From Roseibium album (GTDB taxonomy: Bacteria > Pseudomonadota > Alphaproteobacteria > Rhizobiales > Stappiaceae), in assembly GCA_001404055.1 (NCBI GenBank), contig CXTY01000034.1, forward strand, positions 1 through 64,000: 64,000 nucleotides of DNA, read 5' to 3'. Positions within the stretch are counted from its first letter, which is position 1, and each line of letters begins with the position of its first letter. The position numbers and the translations under genes were made by a program. The notes beneath the pieces were generated by a model. That model was not told the origin of the DNA. It worked only from the letters and a program-made list of their open reading frames with translations, and did no database searches. This document shows, one piece after another, positions 8,828 through 17,846 of the stretch.

Positions 8828-9667
8828 ATGTCAGTGACTATTCGCGGACTCGAGTTTCAGGAGAACCTGAACAACGACATGGGCGTGGAGTTTTATAACC
8901 TCTCCCACCGCTATGGCTTTCAGTGCCCGAACTGGCCCTATTTCAAGGACGTGGAGATCGAGCGGAAGCACTACATGGCCAAGTCAGGTGTGCTCTCGCA
9001 GACCATCACGACCACAATGCATGTGACAACGCATATCGATGCACCTGCTCACGTGGTTCAGGGAACTCCCTTTATCGATGAAGTTCCGCTGCCGCATTTC
9101 TTTGGCTCCGGCCTTGTTGTTTCCATCCCGAAAGAAAAGTGGGAACCGATCACCGGGGACGATCTGGAGAAGGCCTGCGGCCATGCCATCCGCAAGAATG
9201 ACGTGCTGCTCATCAACACCGGCTGGCACAAGCAATATGAAGACGGCGACTATTTTGCGTATTGCCCGGGCCTCGTTCCTTCAGCAGCCGACTGGATGGT
9301 AGAAAAAGGCATCAAGGTTGTCGGACACGACACCCAAGCCAATGACCACCCCCTTGCCACCGCCATTGGCCCACAGCGCAATGGCCCCATCCTTCCTCAT
9401 CTTGAAGATGAATACCGGGAGTGGTCCGGCGGCAGGGACTGGAAGGACGACTTCCCTGAGTGGGAACCCGTGCACAACAAGCTTTTCAGCAATGGCATTC
9501 TCGGTATTGAAAATGTCGGCGGTGACCTCGATGCCGTGACCGGCAAACGCTGCACCTTCGCCTTCTTCCCCTGGAACTGGGACCGTGGCGACGGCTGCAT
9601 CATCCGGCTGGTTGCCATGATCGACCGTGGCCAACAGTACCGCATCGAAGCAGGTGAGAACTTTTAA
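8828..9667 (+). CDS. Cyclase family protein (kynurenine formamidase-like fold)
   Basis: 279 residues of the putative cyclase family (PF04199), metal-dependent hydrolases related to KynB formamidase and to isatin hydrolase. The metal-binding motif HxGTHxDxPxH appears at residues 65-75 as HVTTHIDAPAH, with threonine in place of the usual glycine. Other family marks are VLLINTGWHK and the conserved GVxIENVGG-type segment (LGIENVGGDLDAVTG). The start is supported by GGGAGGA seven bases upstream. It is the first gene of an operon with a cupin, dehydrogenases, an ABC transporter and BKACE; it could open a cyclic amide or lactone, but the substrate cannot be read from sequence. Confidence 0.85.
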   Translation: MSVTIRGLEFQENLNNDMGVEFYNLSHRYGFQCPNWPYFKDVEIERKHYMAKSGVLSQTITTTMHVTTHIDAPAHVVQGTPFIDEVPLPHFFGSGLVVSIPKEKWEPITGDDLEKACGHAIRKNDVLLINTGWHKQYEDGDYFAYCPGLVPSAADWMVEKGIKVVGHDTQANDHPLATAIGPQRNGPILPHLEDEYREWSGGRDWKDDFPEWEPVHNKLFSNGILGIENVGGDLDAVTGKRCTFAFFPWNWDRGDGCIIRLVAMIDRGQQYRIEAGENF

Positions 9668-9673
9668 AGAAAT

Positions 9674-9698
9674 CCGGGCCGTCATTAGGATGGCCCGG
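9674..9698 (+). other. Intercistronic mRNA hairpin
   Basis: Ten-base stem CCGGGCCGTC / GATGGCCCGG (one G-T wobble) with loop ATTAG in the 54-base gap between the cyclase and cupin genes. No T-run follows, so it is more likely a processing or stability element than a terminator. Confidence 0.4.
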
Positions 9699-9721
9699 CA
9701 TGCCGCGTCTGGGAGGAAGCC

Positions 9722-10069
9722 ATGCATGTAAAGCGTTTCGAAGACGCTGAGCCCTATGAGGCTCCGAACCACAGGGACGTCGTAGGCTTGCGTTTGCAGG
9801 GCTTTGAAGATGGCGGACCGCAAAATCAATGGGTCGGCCTCAGCCAGTTTTTGCCTGGTGGTGGCGCAGGACCGGACTCTACGCCATTTGAAAAAGTCTA
9901 TGTCGTTCTCGAAGGCGAAATGACTGTCATGACCGGCGGCAGCGAAACCGTACTCAAAAAATATGACAGCTGTACAATTGCTCCGGACGAGGTGCGCACG
10001 ATTGAAAACCGCACCAACCACGCCTGCACGATGCTGGTTGTTATCCCCTACCCGCCGGAGGCACGCTGA
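9722..10069 (+). CDS. Small cupin domain protein
   Basis: 115 residues forming a single cupin barrel. The conserved halves are visible as LSQFLPGGGAGPDSTPFEKVYVVLEGEMTV (read in parts: PGGGAGPDSTPFEKVYVV and LEGEMTVM) and the second motif near CTIAPDEVRTIENRTNHACTMLV, although histidine metal ligands of the classical first motif are poorly kept (the usual HxH is missing; D and E occur instead). It is preceded by GGGAGGAAG and its stop overlaps the start of the next gene by one base (TGATG), so it is coupled to the SDR gene. Function unknown; small cupins in catabolic operons often act as isomerases or decarboxylases. Confidence 0.75.
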   Translation: MHVKRFEDAEPYEAPNHRDVVGLRLQGFEDGGPQNQWVGLSQFLPGGGAGPDSTPFEKVYVVLEGEMTVMTGGSETVLKKYDSCTIAPDEVRTIENRTNHACTMLVVIPYPPEAR

Positions 10070-10869
10070 TGGCTGACACCTGGACCAATCCGCTCGGGCT
10101 TTTTGACGTCAAGGACAAAGTTGCCCTGATCACCGGTGCGTCCGGTGCATTCGGTGCAGTTGCTGCCAAGGCGCTTGCCGGAGCAGGCTGCAAGCTGGTG
10201 CTTGCAGCAGGCAACGAAGACGCCCTGCGTGCCGTCGCCGAAGAATGTGAAGCCTTGGGCGCGTCGGTCAAAACCATTGCACAACGTCCGACGACAAGCG
10301 AAGTCTGCGACGCACTGGTTGAGGCCTCTGTCGAAAGCTTCGGGTCGCTTGATATTCTTGTGGTGGCGTCCGGCATGAACAAGGTCGCGAAGATCAACGA
10401 GCTGACACCGGAAGATTTTTCAAATGTCATGGATGCAAATGTCACCCAGTCCTGGTTGCTGGCCCGCGCAGCCACAAAACAGATGATGACACAGCCTAAG
10501 GGCGGCAAGATTGTTCTTGTTTCCTCAGCACGTGGCCTGCTGGGCCACCCCGCCGGTTACACCGCTTATTGCGCCTCAAAGGCAGCTGTCGACGGCATCA
10601 CCAAGGCGCTCGGTTGTGAACTGGGAACTGACAACATCACTGTCAACGCCATCGCACCGACAGTTTTCCGGTCGCCGTTGACAGGCTGGATGTTTGAAGA
10701 AAACGACAAGGCGAAAGGCTTCCGCGACGGATTTTTGGCACGTGTTCCAAAGGGCCGCCTGGGTGAACCGGAAGACCTGATCGGTCCGTTACTGTTTTTG
10801 GCCTCCGACGCGTCCGCATTCTATACCGGCCACATTCTTTATGCCGATGGCGGCTATACGGCGGGATAA
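10069..10869 (+). CDS. Short-chain dehydrogenase/reductase (SDR)
   Basis: 266 residues, classical SDR. The nucleotide motif TGASGAFG is at residues 22-29, the active-site tetrad is completed by Y167 and K171 (YCASK) with a serine at about 153, and the C-terminal DGGYTAG end is typical. It probably oxidises a hydroxy acid or reduces a keto acid with NAD(P). It overlaps the cupin gene by one base and is followed three bases later by a second dehydrogenase gene, which suggests two successive redox steps on the transported compound. Confidence 0.88.
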   Translation: MADTWTNPLGLFDVKDKVALITGASGAFGAVAAKALAGAGCKLVLAAGNEDALRAVAEECEALGASVKTIAQRPTTSEVCDALVEASVESFGSLDILVVASGMNKVAKINELTPEDFSNVMDANVTQSWLLARAATKQMMTQPKGGKIVLVSSARGLLGHPAGYTAYCASKAAVDGITKALGCELGTDNITVNAIAPTVFRSPLTGWMFEENDKAKGFRDGFLARVPKGRLGEPEDLIGPLLFLASDASAFYTGHILYADGGYTAG

Positions 10870-10872
10870 CGG

Positions 10873-11796
10873 ATGGCAGACACCAAAAAAATAGCTGTTC
10901 TCGGCGCTGGACTCATGGGGCACGGCATAGCTCTGACCTTTGCCCGCGCCGGTCATCTGGTGAAAGTATATGACGCGTATCCGGAAGGCCTTGAGGCGTT
11001 ACCTGGCAGGGTCCGCGAAAGCCTGAAATCGCTCGGTGTTGAAGGAAAAGACGCAGATGACGCCATCGCACGAATTGCACCGGAACCAGATCTTTCAAAT
11101 TGCGTCCAGGACGCAGATTTCGTCTTTGAGGCGGCGCCTGAAAAACCGGAGCTGAAACGCGCGCTCTTTGCGGACGTGGAAAAACACGCTCCGGTCAACG
11201 CAATCTTTGCATCCAATACCTCGGTAATCCCGATCAGCACCATCATGTGCGACCTGAGCGACCGATGGCGCGCGCTGGGTACACATTGGTGGAATCCACC
11301 GCACATGATCCCACTCGTTGAAGTGATCCGAACGGAGTGGACGGCAGGCAGCACCATGGACGTCATGTTCGAGTTGCTTGCCTCTGCCGGAAAGACACCG
11401 GTTCGGGTTGAAAAGGACGTTGCCGGTTTCATTGGCAATCGCTTGCAACACGCCATGTGGCGCGAAGCGATCAATCTTGTTGAAACAGGCGTTTGCTCCG
11501 CCGAAGACGTCGACAAAGTGGTCAATGCCAGTTTTGGCCGGCGATTGTCGGTCCTCGGACCGCTAGCCAATGCTGATCTGGTTGGCACCGACCTGACACT
11601 GGACATCCATGAAAACATCTTGGCCGATCTAGACAATCGGCCGTCGCCTTCTCCTTATCTGCGTAACCTTGTGGAGGCAGGGAAACTCGGAATGAAAAGC
11701 GGAGAAGGGTTTCAGAACTGGACGCCTGAAAAAGCGGATGAAGTCCGCCAGTGCGTTGCAGCTCATTTACGCAAACTGGAAACGATATTGAGCTGA
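10873..11796 (+). CDS. 3-hydroxyacyl-CoA dehydrogenase family oxidoreductase (short form)
   Basis: 307 residues with the Rossmann motif GAGLMG at 11-16 and the 3HCDH dyad H138 (GTHWWNPPHMIP) and E150 (LVEV). The length and the WNPPH variant match the group that includes L-gulonate 3-dehydrogenase and L-carnitine dehydrogenase rather than fatty acid oxidation enzymes. The C-terminal domain is short and no thioesterase is fused. Partnership with a BKACE gene in the same operon fits a route in which a beta-hydroxy acid is oxidised to the beta-keto acid that BKACE then cleaves, as known for carnitine; the actual substrate is not determined. Confidence 0.85.
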   Translation: MADTKKIAVLGAGLMGHGIALTFARAGHLVKVYDAYPEGLEALPGRVRESLKSLGVEGKDADDAIARIAPEPDLSNCVQDADFVFEAAPEKPELKRALFADVEKHAPVNAIFASNTSVIPISTIMCDLSDRWRALGTHWWNPPHMIPLVEVIRTEWTAGSTMDVMFELLASAGKTPVRVEKDVAGFIGNRLQHAMWREAINLVETGVCSAEDVDKVVNASFGRRLSVLGPLANADLVGTDLTLDIHENILADLDNRPSPSPYLRNLVEAGKLGMKSGEGFQNWTPEKADEVRQCVAAHLRKLETILS

Positions 11797-11838
11797 CGCA
11801 TTTTGCGACCATGAACAGCGCATCTGGGAGGAAAAACG

Positions 11839-13125
11839 ATGACGTTCAACGGGAAGAAATTTGGTATTTCACGCCGCGGGTTTATCGCCGGGGCATCGGT
11901 CGGACTTGCCGCACCGGCTATCCTCACCCGAACACGGGCCTATGCTGCCGACCCGGTCATCAAGCTCGGCCATGTCAGCCCGCGCACCGGACCACTCGCA
12001 GGCTTTGCCGAGGCGGATGATTATGTACTGGCAGGCATTCAAAAAGCGCTTTCCGGCGGCATTGAAAACAACGGCAAGACCTATCAGGTCGAGATCATTT
12101 CCAAGGACAGCCAATCCAACCCCAACCGTGCCGCCGAGGTTGCCTCGGAGCTCATTCTTAGCGAAGAAGTCGACATCATCCTCGCAGCCTCCACTCCGGA
12201 CACCACAAACCCCGTGTCGGACCAGGCCGAACTCAACGAAGTTCCCTGCATCAGCACCGATTGTCCGTGGCAACCCTACTTCTTCGGCCGTAATGGCGAT
12301 CCGGCCCAAGGGTTTGACTACACCTATCATTTCTTCTGGGGCCTGGAAGATGTCATCAATTCGTTTTTGGATCTGTGGCAACAAAGTGGTGCCGCCCAGA
12401 CCGTAGGTGGACTGTTCCCCAATGACGCCGACGGCAATGCCTGGGGCGACCCGATTCATGGGTTCCCGCCGGTCCTGGAGGGCCAGGGTTTCAAGCTTGT
12501 CGATCCCGGCCGGTACCAGCCTTTGACGGACGACTTCTCGGCCCAGATTTCTGCTTTCAAGGAAGCCGGATGCGAGATTGTCACCGGAAACATGATCCCG
12601 CCGGATTTCGCGACTTTCTGGTCACAAGCCGCCCAACAGGGTTTTCATCCAAAGGTAGTCACGATCGGCAAGGCCTTGCTGTTCCCATCCGTCATTGAAT
12701 CTCTGGGTGACCGCGGCGATGGGTTGAGTTCGGAAATCTGGTGGTCTCCCAACCACCCGTTCTCATCGTCGCTCACCGGTGAAAGCGCAAAACAGTTGGC
12801 AGATGGCTACACCGAAGCATCGGGCCGTCCCTGGACACAGCCAATCGGCTTCAAGCACGCCCTCTTCGAGGTCACGACAGATGTAATCAGGCGCAGTGCC
12901 GACCTTGACGACACCAATGCCATTTTGGAGGCGATCAAGCAGACCAAACTGTCAACCGTGGTCGGTCCGGTAAACTGGGGCAACGGTCCAGTGCCCAATG
13001 TCACCAAGACGCCTCTCGTTGCCGGACAATGGCAAAAAGGGCCAGACGGGTTCGATCTGGTGATCACGGCAAACAGAAATGCGCCGTTCGTTCCCAAAAC
13101 GGGCACGCTGAAGCTACTGTCGTAA
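11839..13125 (+). CDS. ABC transporter substrate-binding protein, branched-chain amino acid type
   Basis: 428 residues of the Peripla_BP_6 (LivJ-like) family. The N terminus carries a twin-arginine type signal (SRRGFIAGASVGLAAPAIL, residues 11-29; cut near AYA-AD), suggesting export of the folded protein by Tat. The mature domain starts PVIKLGHVSPRTGPLAGF and includes VEIISKDSQSNPNRAAEVA, typical of LIV-type proteins. It has GGGAGG upstream (six to ten bases from ATG). It heads the transporter block and is followed by an intercistronic hairpin before the ATPase genes. The ligand may be any polar organic acid or amide. Confidence 0.92.
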   Translation: MTFNGKKFGISRRGFIAGASVGLAAPAILTRTRAYAADPVIKLGHVSPRTGPLAGFAEADDYVLAGIQKALSGGIENNGKTYQVEIISKDSQSNPNRAAEVASELILSEEVDIILAASTPDTTNPVSDQAELNEVPCISTDCPWQPYFFGRNGDPAQGFDYTYHFFWGLEDVINSFLDLWQQSGAAQTVGGLFPNDADGNAWGDPIHGFPPVLEGQGFKLVDPGRYQPLTDDFSAQISAFKEAGCEIVTGNMIPPDFATFWSQAAQQGFHPKVVTIGKALLFPSVIESLGDRGDGLSSEIWWSPNHPFSSSLTGESAKQLADGYTEASGRPWTQPIGFKHALFEVTTDVIRRSADLDDTNAILEAIKQTKLSTVVGPVNWGNGPVPNVTKTPLVAGQWQKGPDGFDLVITANRNAPFVPKTGTLKLLS

Positions 13126-13134
13126 GTCACCTTT

Positions 13135-13159
13135 GGTGCACGGCTTGTCACCGTGCACC
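13135..13159 (+). other. Intercistronic hairpin after binding-protein gene
   Basis: Perfect nine-base stem GGTGCACGG / CCGTGCACC with loop CTTGTCA between the binding protein and the first ATPase gene. No T-run. Such hairpins commonly protect the upstream message from decay and raise binding-protein output. Confidence 0.5.
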
Positions 13160-13182
13160 GCTCTACTACCAGAGAGAACTTC

Positions 13183-13911
13183 ATGGCGCCTGTCGTTGAA
13201 TTGAGAGACCTGTCCAAATCATACGGAGCAATCACGGTTGCTGACGGTCTTTCCTTTGAGCTTGGCTCAGGAGAAGCACTTGGTGTGATCGGCCCCAATG
13301 GTGCTGGCAAGACCTCCATGTTCAACCTCATCACCGGATCCATTCAGCCGGACCGGGGTTCTGTGCTTTTCAATGGCAAGGACATCACGCGGCTTTCTGC
13401 TGCCAAACGATGCCGCTTGGGCGTTGCCCGTTCGTTTCAGGTCCCGCAGCCCTTTACCGGAATGACCGTGTTTGAAAATGTTCTTGTCGCAGCAACCCAT
13501 GGTGCGGGAATGCCCAGTGCTCAAGCCAATCAATACTGCCTTGATATGCTTGAGCTCACCGGGCTGATCGGCAAGGCCAACGACACCGCCGGTAAACTCA
13601 CTCTTCTGGGACGCAAGCGTCTTGAGTTGGCGCGCGCGCTTTGCGCTAAGCCTCAGATTCTTCTTCTGGATGAAATCGCTGGCGGACTGACTGAAAAAGA
13701 ATGTCACGAGTTGGTTGAAACGATCAACACGATCCGGACCACCGGAATATCAATCATCTGGATCGAACATATTGTCCATGCGCTTTTGTCCGTGGTGGAT
13801 CGGCTGATCGTTATCGATTTCGGCCGCAAGATCGCAGATGGCAATCCGAAGAAAACCATGGCGAGTAAGGCGGTGCAGGAGATTTACATGGGAGTGGATG
13901 CAGATGCCTGA
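13183..13911 (+). CDS. ABC transporter ATP-binding protein, LivG type
   Basis: 242 residues from the ATG at 13183, chosen because AGAGAG lies just upstream and because the in-frame GTG at 13153 falls inside the preceding hairpin. Walker A is GPNGAGKT at 37-44, Walker B is LLLDEIAGG, and the H-loop is WIEHI. The signature motif is degenerate (LTLLGRKRLELARAL instead of LSGGQ), as is common in LivG proteins. First of two ATPases of a branched-chain-amino-acid-type importer; it overlaps the second ATPase gene by eight bases. Confidence 0.93.
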   Translation: MAPVVELRDLSKSYGAITVADGLSFELGSGEALGVIGPNGAGKTSMFNLITGSIQPDRGSVLFNGKDITRLSAAKRCRLGVARSFQVPQPFTGMTVFENVLVAATHGAGMPSAQANQYCLDMLELTGLIGKANDTAGKLTLLGRKRLELARALCAKPQILLLDEIAGGLTEKECHELVETINTIRTTGISIIWIEHIVHALLSVVDRLIVIDFGRKIADGNPKKTMASKAVQEIYMGVDADA

Positions 13912-14608
13912 TCCCCTCCTTTCCACAAAAGGACTTGACGCACATTATGGTGATTTTCAGGCTCTCTTCGGTGTGGACATCAACGTTCATCCTGGCGAAG
14001 TGATTGCAATCATTGGCTCGAATGGCGCGGGTAAAACCACCTTGATGCGTTCCATAACCGGTCTGCTTTCTAACGCACCGGATATGGTCACCTATCGCGG
14101 CGACGCCGTTGGTGGTCTGCGTGCGGATCTGATTGCCAGAAAAGGCATCGCCATGGTGCCGGAAGGCCGCCAGCTTTTTCAGTCTCTTTCGGTTGAGGAA
14201 AATCTGGTCATCGGCGGACAGATGGGCCGAAAAGGGTCCTGGGATCTTCAAAAGATTTTTGAGCTGTTTCCTATCCTGAAGGAGCGTCGCTCGGTGCCAG
14301 CAACCGCGCTCTCCGGAGGGCAGCAGCAAATGGTGGCTATGGGGCGGGCACTCATGTCCAACCCGGATCTGATCTTGTTCGATGAAATCAGCCTTGGGCT
14401 TGCCCCCATCATCATCAAGTCAATTTACGACGCACTTCCAGACATCATCGGTGACGGCATGAGTGCAATCATCGTCGAACAGGATATCGCCAAGGCGCTG
14501 AGTGTCGCCAGGCGTGTTTACTGCATGCAGGAAGGCCGGATTTCGCTCGAGGGCCGCTCAAACGAGCTGAGCCGTGAGCAAATCAGCGCAGCCTATTTCG
14601 GAGTCTGA
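13904..14608 (+). CDS. ABC transporter ATP-binding protein, LivF type
   Basis: 234 residues from the ATG at 13904 (GGGAG nine bases upstream; an ATG six bases earlier is too close to it). Walker A GSNGAGKT at 38-45, signature ALSGGQQQM, Walker B LILFDEISLGLAP and H-loop IIVEQDI are intact. LivF proteins are recognised by the short C-terminal tail and the EGRQLFQSLSVEENL Q-loop region, both present. Second ATPase of the LIV-type importer; its stop is one base before the first permease start. Confidence 0.93.
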   Translation: MPDPLLSTKGLDAHYGDFQALFGVDINVHPGEVIAIIGSNGAGKTTLMRSITGLLSNAPDMVTYRGDAVGGLRADLIARKGIAMVPEGRQLFQSLSVEENLVIGGQMGRKGSWDLQKIFELFPILKERRSVPATALSGGQQQMVAMGRALMSNPDLILFDEISLGLAPIIIKSIYDALPDIIGDGMSAIIVEQDIAKALSVARRVYCMQEGRISLEGRSNELSREQISAAYFGV

Positions 14609-14609
14609 C

Positions 14610-15473
14610 ATGGATTGGATCAACGCAATCGTTCAAGGTGTCCTTCTGGGCGGTCTCTATGCGCTCTTTGCTGCCGGACTGTCGCTGATTTTTGGCGTCA
14701 TGCGTCTCGTCAACATCGCCCATGGCGATTTCATCGTGCTGGCGGCGTTTCTCGGGCTATCCCTCACCACGGCGCTCGGCGTAAACCCACTGACGGTGCT
14801 CTTGTTTGTCGTCCCGATCATGGCCGGCATAGGCTATGTTCTCCAGCGTGGCGTCCTCAACCAGACGCTTGGCGATGACATTCTGCCCCCACTTCTGGTC
14901 ACTTTCGGATTGTCAATCATCATCCAGAACGGCCTGCTGGAGATCTACAGCGCAGACCCCCAGAAAATGAACGCCGGTGCTCTGGAAACCGCAAGCGTCG
15001 CAGTTCCTGGCGGATTGCATATTGGCGTACTGCCGCTCCTGATGTTTGTGGTCGCGGTCGCGGTCATCGCAGGGCTGCAATGGATCTTCTATCGCTCTGC
15101 CCTGGGCCGCGCCTTCCGGGCTGTTTCCGACAAACAGGACATTGCCCAGCTCATCGGACTCAACAAGGCCCATGTCTTCGGTCTTGCCATGGCGCTTTCC
15201 CTCGCTGTCGTCGGCATTGCCGGTGTCTTCCTCGGCATCCGAACCAGTTTTGATCCTTCGATAGGCCCCGGACGCCTGATTTTCGGTTTTGAAGCGGTGA
15301 TCATTGGTGGCCTCGGCAACCTCTGGGGCACGCTGATCGGCGGCATCATACTCGGCGTCAGCCAGAATATCGGCGCCCAGATCAATCCCGGCTGGCAACT
15401 TCTTGCTGGTCACATTGCATTTCTGATCGTGCTTGCGGTGAAGCCGCGCGGTCTGTTTCCACGGATCGACTGA
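14610..15473 (+). CDS. ABC transporter permease, LivH type
   Basis: 287 residues from the ATG at 14610, one base after the livF-like stop, with GGAG seven bases upstream. The sequence opens DWINAIVQGVLLGGLYALFAAGLSLIFGVMRLVNIAHGDF (in parts: VLLGGLYALFAAGLS, IFGVMRLVNIAHGDF), the LivH hallmark, and ends with the VKPRGLF motif shared by LIV permeases. About eight membrane helices are visible. It overlaps the following permease gene by one base (TGATG). Confidence 0.93.
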   Translation: MDWINAIVQGVLLGGLYALFAAGLSLIFGVMRLVNIAHGDFIVLAAFLGLSLTTALGVNPLTVLLFVVPIMAGIGYVLQRGVLNQTLGDDILPPLLVTFGLSIIIQNGLLEIYSADPQKMNAGALETASVAVPGGLHIGVLPLLMFVVAVAVIAGLQWIFYRSALGRAFRAVSDKQDIAQLIGLNKAHVFGLAMALSLAVVGIAGVFLGIRTSFDPSIGPGRLIFGFEAVIIGGLGNLWGTLIGGIILGVSQNIGAQINPGWQLLAGHIAFLIVLAVKPRGLFPRID

Positions 15474-16495
15474 TGTCTTCTTCGCGTTACACGATTTCCA
15501 GATCATCTCCGGCAAGCCGGATCGCAGCGACCATCGGGGTTATTCTCCTTATAGCCCTGGTCGCAGCACCCTGGTGGGCTGGCCGGGCGGACATGCGCCT
15601 CTTGAGCGAGATCTTTCTCTATCTTTCGCTTGCCTGTCTCTGGAACCTGCTCGCCGGTTATGCTGGCCTGGTTTCTGTCGGTCAGCAGGCCTTTGTCGGC
15701 TTCGGCGGCTACATGCTGTTCGCACTGGCCATGTTTGCCGGGATATCACCACTTGCTGCTATTCCCCTTGCCGGCCTCCTCGGCGCTCTGATCGCGGTGC
15801 CTGTGGCCTTCCTCATCTTCCGCCTGCGGGGAGCTTACTTCGCAATCGGAACCTGGGTGATTGCCGAAGTCTTCCGCCTGAGTTTCGCGCAAGTTTCGTC
15901 TCTTGGCGGTGGCTCCGGAACGAGTATCCCAGTCGGCATCGTCCGCTCCATGGCGTCCAGCCGATCAATGCGGGAGGCAACCACCTATTGGCTGGCATTG
16001 GGAATGGCAGTCCTGGTGCTTGTAGTCATTTACCTGCTGCTGCGGTCCCGCAACGGACTTGCACTGACCGCTATCCGTGACAGCGAACTGGCGTCCAGCA
16101 GTTATGGCATTGATATCTGGCGGCACAAATTCGTCGTTTACGTTGTCACTGCAGGACTTACAGCATCCACTGGCGCCCTCATCTTTCTTCAAAAGCTCCG
16201 CATTTCACCAGACGCTGCCTTCAACGTGAACGACTGGACCGCTTTCGTCATTTTCATCGTTGTCATTGGTGGCATCGGCACCCTCGAAGGACCGATCATC
16301 GGTGTGATCGTTTTCTTTCTTTTGCGGGAAACCTTGGCAGACCTCGGGACAACCTATCTGCTGATCCTCGGTCTTGTGGCGATTGTCGTCATGCTGAAAG
16401 CACCAAAGGGCATCTGGGGCCTCATCAAGGCCAGGTACGGCATTGAACTTTTCCCGCTGTCGCGGCGGGTCGTCGACCAGAAATCAGAAAACTAG
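15473..16495 (+). CDS. ABC transporter permease, LivM type
   Basis: 340 residues with the LivM marks LACLWNLLAGYAGLVSVGQQAFVGFGGY (in parts: LWNLLAGYAGLVSVGQQ, AFVGFGGYM), LRGAYFAIGTWVIAEVFRL and the C-terminal KAPKGIWG. About nine helices. It pairs with the LivH-type subunit to form the membrane channel. It is nine bases upstream of the BKACE gene, which ties transport to that enzyme. Confidence 0.93.
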   Translation: MSSSRYTISRSSPASRIAATIGVILLIALVAAPWWAGRADMRLLSEIFLYLSLACLWNLLAGYAGLVSVGQQAFVGFGGYMLFALAMFAGISPLAAIPLAGLLGALIAVPVAFLIFRLRGAYFAIGTWVIAEVFRLSFAQVSSLGGGSGTSIPVGIVRSMASSRSMREATTYWLALGMAVLVLVVIYLLLRSRNGLALTAIRDSELASSSYGIDIWRHKFVVYVVTAGLTASTGALIFLQKLRISPDAAFNVNDWTAFVIFIVVIGGIGTLEGPIIGVIVFFLLRETLADLGTTYLLILGLVAIVVMLKAPKGIWGLIKARYGIELFPLSRRVVDQKSEN

Positions 16496-16504
16496 GAGGC
16501 GGTT

Positions 16505-17443
16505 TTGGCCCGCAATCGGAAAAAGACAATCATCACCTGTGCCATCACAGGCGCGATCCACACGCCAACCATGTCCGATGCGCTGCCCTTCACGGCTGAA
16601 GACATTGCGGATCAGGCTATCGAGGCCGCCAATGCTGGTGCTTCCATCCTGCATCTACATGCCCGCAACCCGGAAAATGGTGCCGTCTCGATTTCGCCGG
16701 ATCATTTCAAGGCGTTTCTGCCGGTAGTCAAACAGGCAACGGATGCCGTTATCAATATTTCCACTGGCGGCAGTCTGGTCAACACGATGGAAGAACGGAT
16801 CGCTCCGGCCAAAGCAGCCTCCCCTGAAATGTGTTCCTTGAACATGGGATCGATGAATTTCTCCTTCCATCCCATCGCGGACAAGATCAAGGACTTCAAA
16901 TACGACTGGGAAGAAGACTATATACGGAATTCTGAAGGCTACATTTTCCGCAACACTTTTGCCGACATCCGCTACGTCGCCAACGACTTGGGCGGCGCCC
17001 ACGGCGTAAAGTTCGAACACGAATGTTATGACGTCGGCCATCTCTACAATCTGAAGTTCTGCATGGACGCCGGCCTGTTCAAGGCGCCTGTTTTCATCCA
17101 GTTCATCTTCGGCATTCTGGGCGGCATCGGGCCGGACATCGACAACCTGATCTTCATGAAACGCACAGCGGACCGGCTCTTCGGTGACGATTATCAATGG
17201 TCGGTTCTTGGTGCAGGCGGGGCCCAGATGCCTTTCGCGACCACCGCCAGCCAGATGGGTGGCAATGTGCGTGTCGGCCTCGAAGACAGCCTGATGATCG
17301 CGCGCGGCAAGCTCGCAAAGTCAAACGCCGAGCAGGTCACCAAGATCAGGCGCATCGTCGAAGATCTCGGCTGCGAAGTAGCCACACCCGATGAGGCCCG
17401 CGAGATGCTCGACCTGAAAGGCGGCGACAGAACTGCGTTTTGA
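16505..17443 (+). CDS. BKACE family beta-keto acid cleavage enzyme (DUF849)
   Basis: 312 residues of the 3-keto-5-aminohexanoate cleavage (Kce/BKACE) family. These zinc enzymes combine a beta-keto acid with acetyl-CoA to give acetoacetate and a new CoA ester. Family marks are TCAITGAIHTPTMSDALP at the start, the zinc motif H50-x-H52 (LHLHARNP), and the later MGGNVRVGLEDSLMIARGKLA segment. Start is TTG at 16505 with AGGAGG seven bases upstream. It closes the operon begun at 8828. The residues that choose the substrate side chain cannot be interpreted here, so carnitine-like, amino-hexanoate-like or simple keto acids all remain possible. Confidence 0.9.
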   Translation: MARNRKKTIITCAITGAIHTPTMSDALPFTAEDIADQAIEAANAGASILHLHARNPENGAVSISPDHFKAFLPVVKQATDAVINISTGGSLVNTMEERIAPAKAASPEMCSLNMGSMNFSFHPIADKIKDFKYDWEEDYIRNSEGYIFRNTFADIRYVANDLGGAHGVKFEHECYDVGHLYNLKFCMDAGLFKAPVFIQFIFGILGGIGPDIDNLIFMKRTADRLFGDDYQWSVLGAGGAQMPFATTASQMGGNVRVGLEDSLMIARGKLAKSNAEQVTKIRRIVEDLGCEVATPDEAREMLDLKGGDRTAF

Positions 17444-17488
17444 CGCGGAAGGATCGCCTCATCAACTAATTAGAGGAAATTCTGACGG

Positions 17489-17803
17489 TCAGCGTTCTGA
17501 CGGATCAACTGCTCTGATTGCCTCAACAAAACTGTCGATGTCTGGCCTGCTGAATTTCGAATACCTTCGCTTTTCGCTAGCGGGATTGTGTTCCAATCCA
17601 AGTTTCAATTCGGCACGGTAGGCCCGTTTGGGACGGATCGGCCTGGCTGTAAATCCACCTCCACACGTCGGGCAAACATTGTGCAGGATGGTTTCAACGC
17701 ACTCTGCGCAATAAGTGCATTCATAGCTGCAAATACATGCGTCTTTTGACGCTGGTGGCAGATCACAATCACAAAGTTCGCAGTTTGGTCTGAGTTCAAG
17801 CAT
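17489..17803 (-). CDS. DUF1272 cysteine-rich small protein
   Basis: 104 residues. The first 60 match the DUF1272 pattern: MLELRPNCELCDCDLPP, then paired cysteines in CICSYECTYCAEC and CPTCGGG, which could bind two zinc ions. The tail (about residues 64-104) is extra and charged. A good AGGAGAT site precedes the ATG. The family has no established function. It diverges from the GlxA-type regulator gene with only 58 bases between the starts, so the pair may share control. Confidence 0.9.
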   Translation of the reverse strand: MLELRPNCELCDCDLPPASKDACICSYECTYCAECVETILHNVCPTCGGGFTARPIRPKRAYRAELKLGLEHNPASEKRRYSKFSRPDIDSFVEAIRAVDPSER

Positions 17804-17846
17804 CTCGTATCTCCTGTTCCCCCATTTGATATTTCAATCCTGACTT

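Noticed and set aside
13153..13182. Longer GTG start for the LivG-type ATPase
   Set aside because: The codon is buried in a perfect hairpin and has no ribosome site; the ATG at 13183 matches family length.
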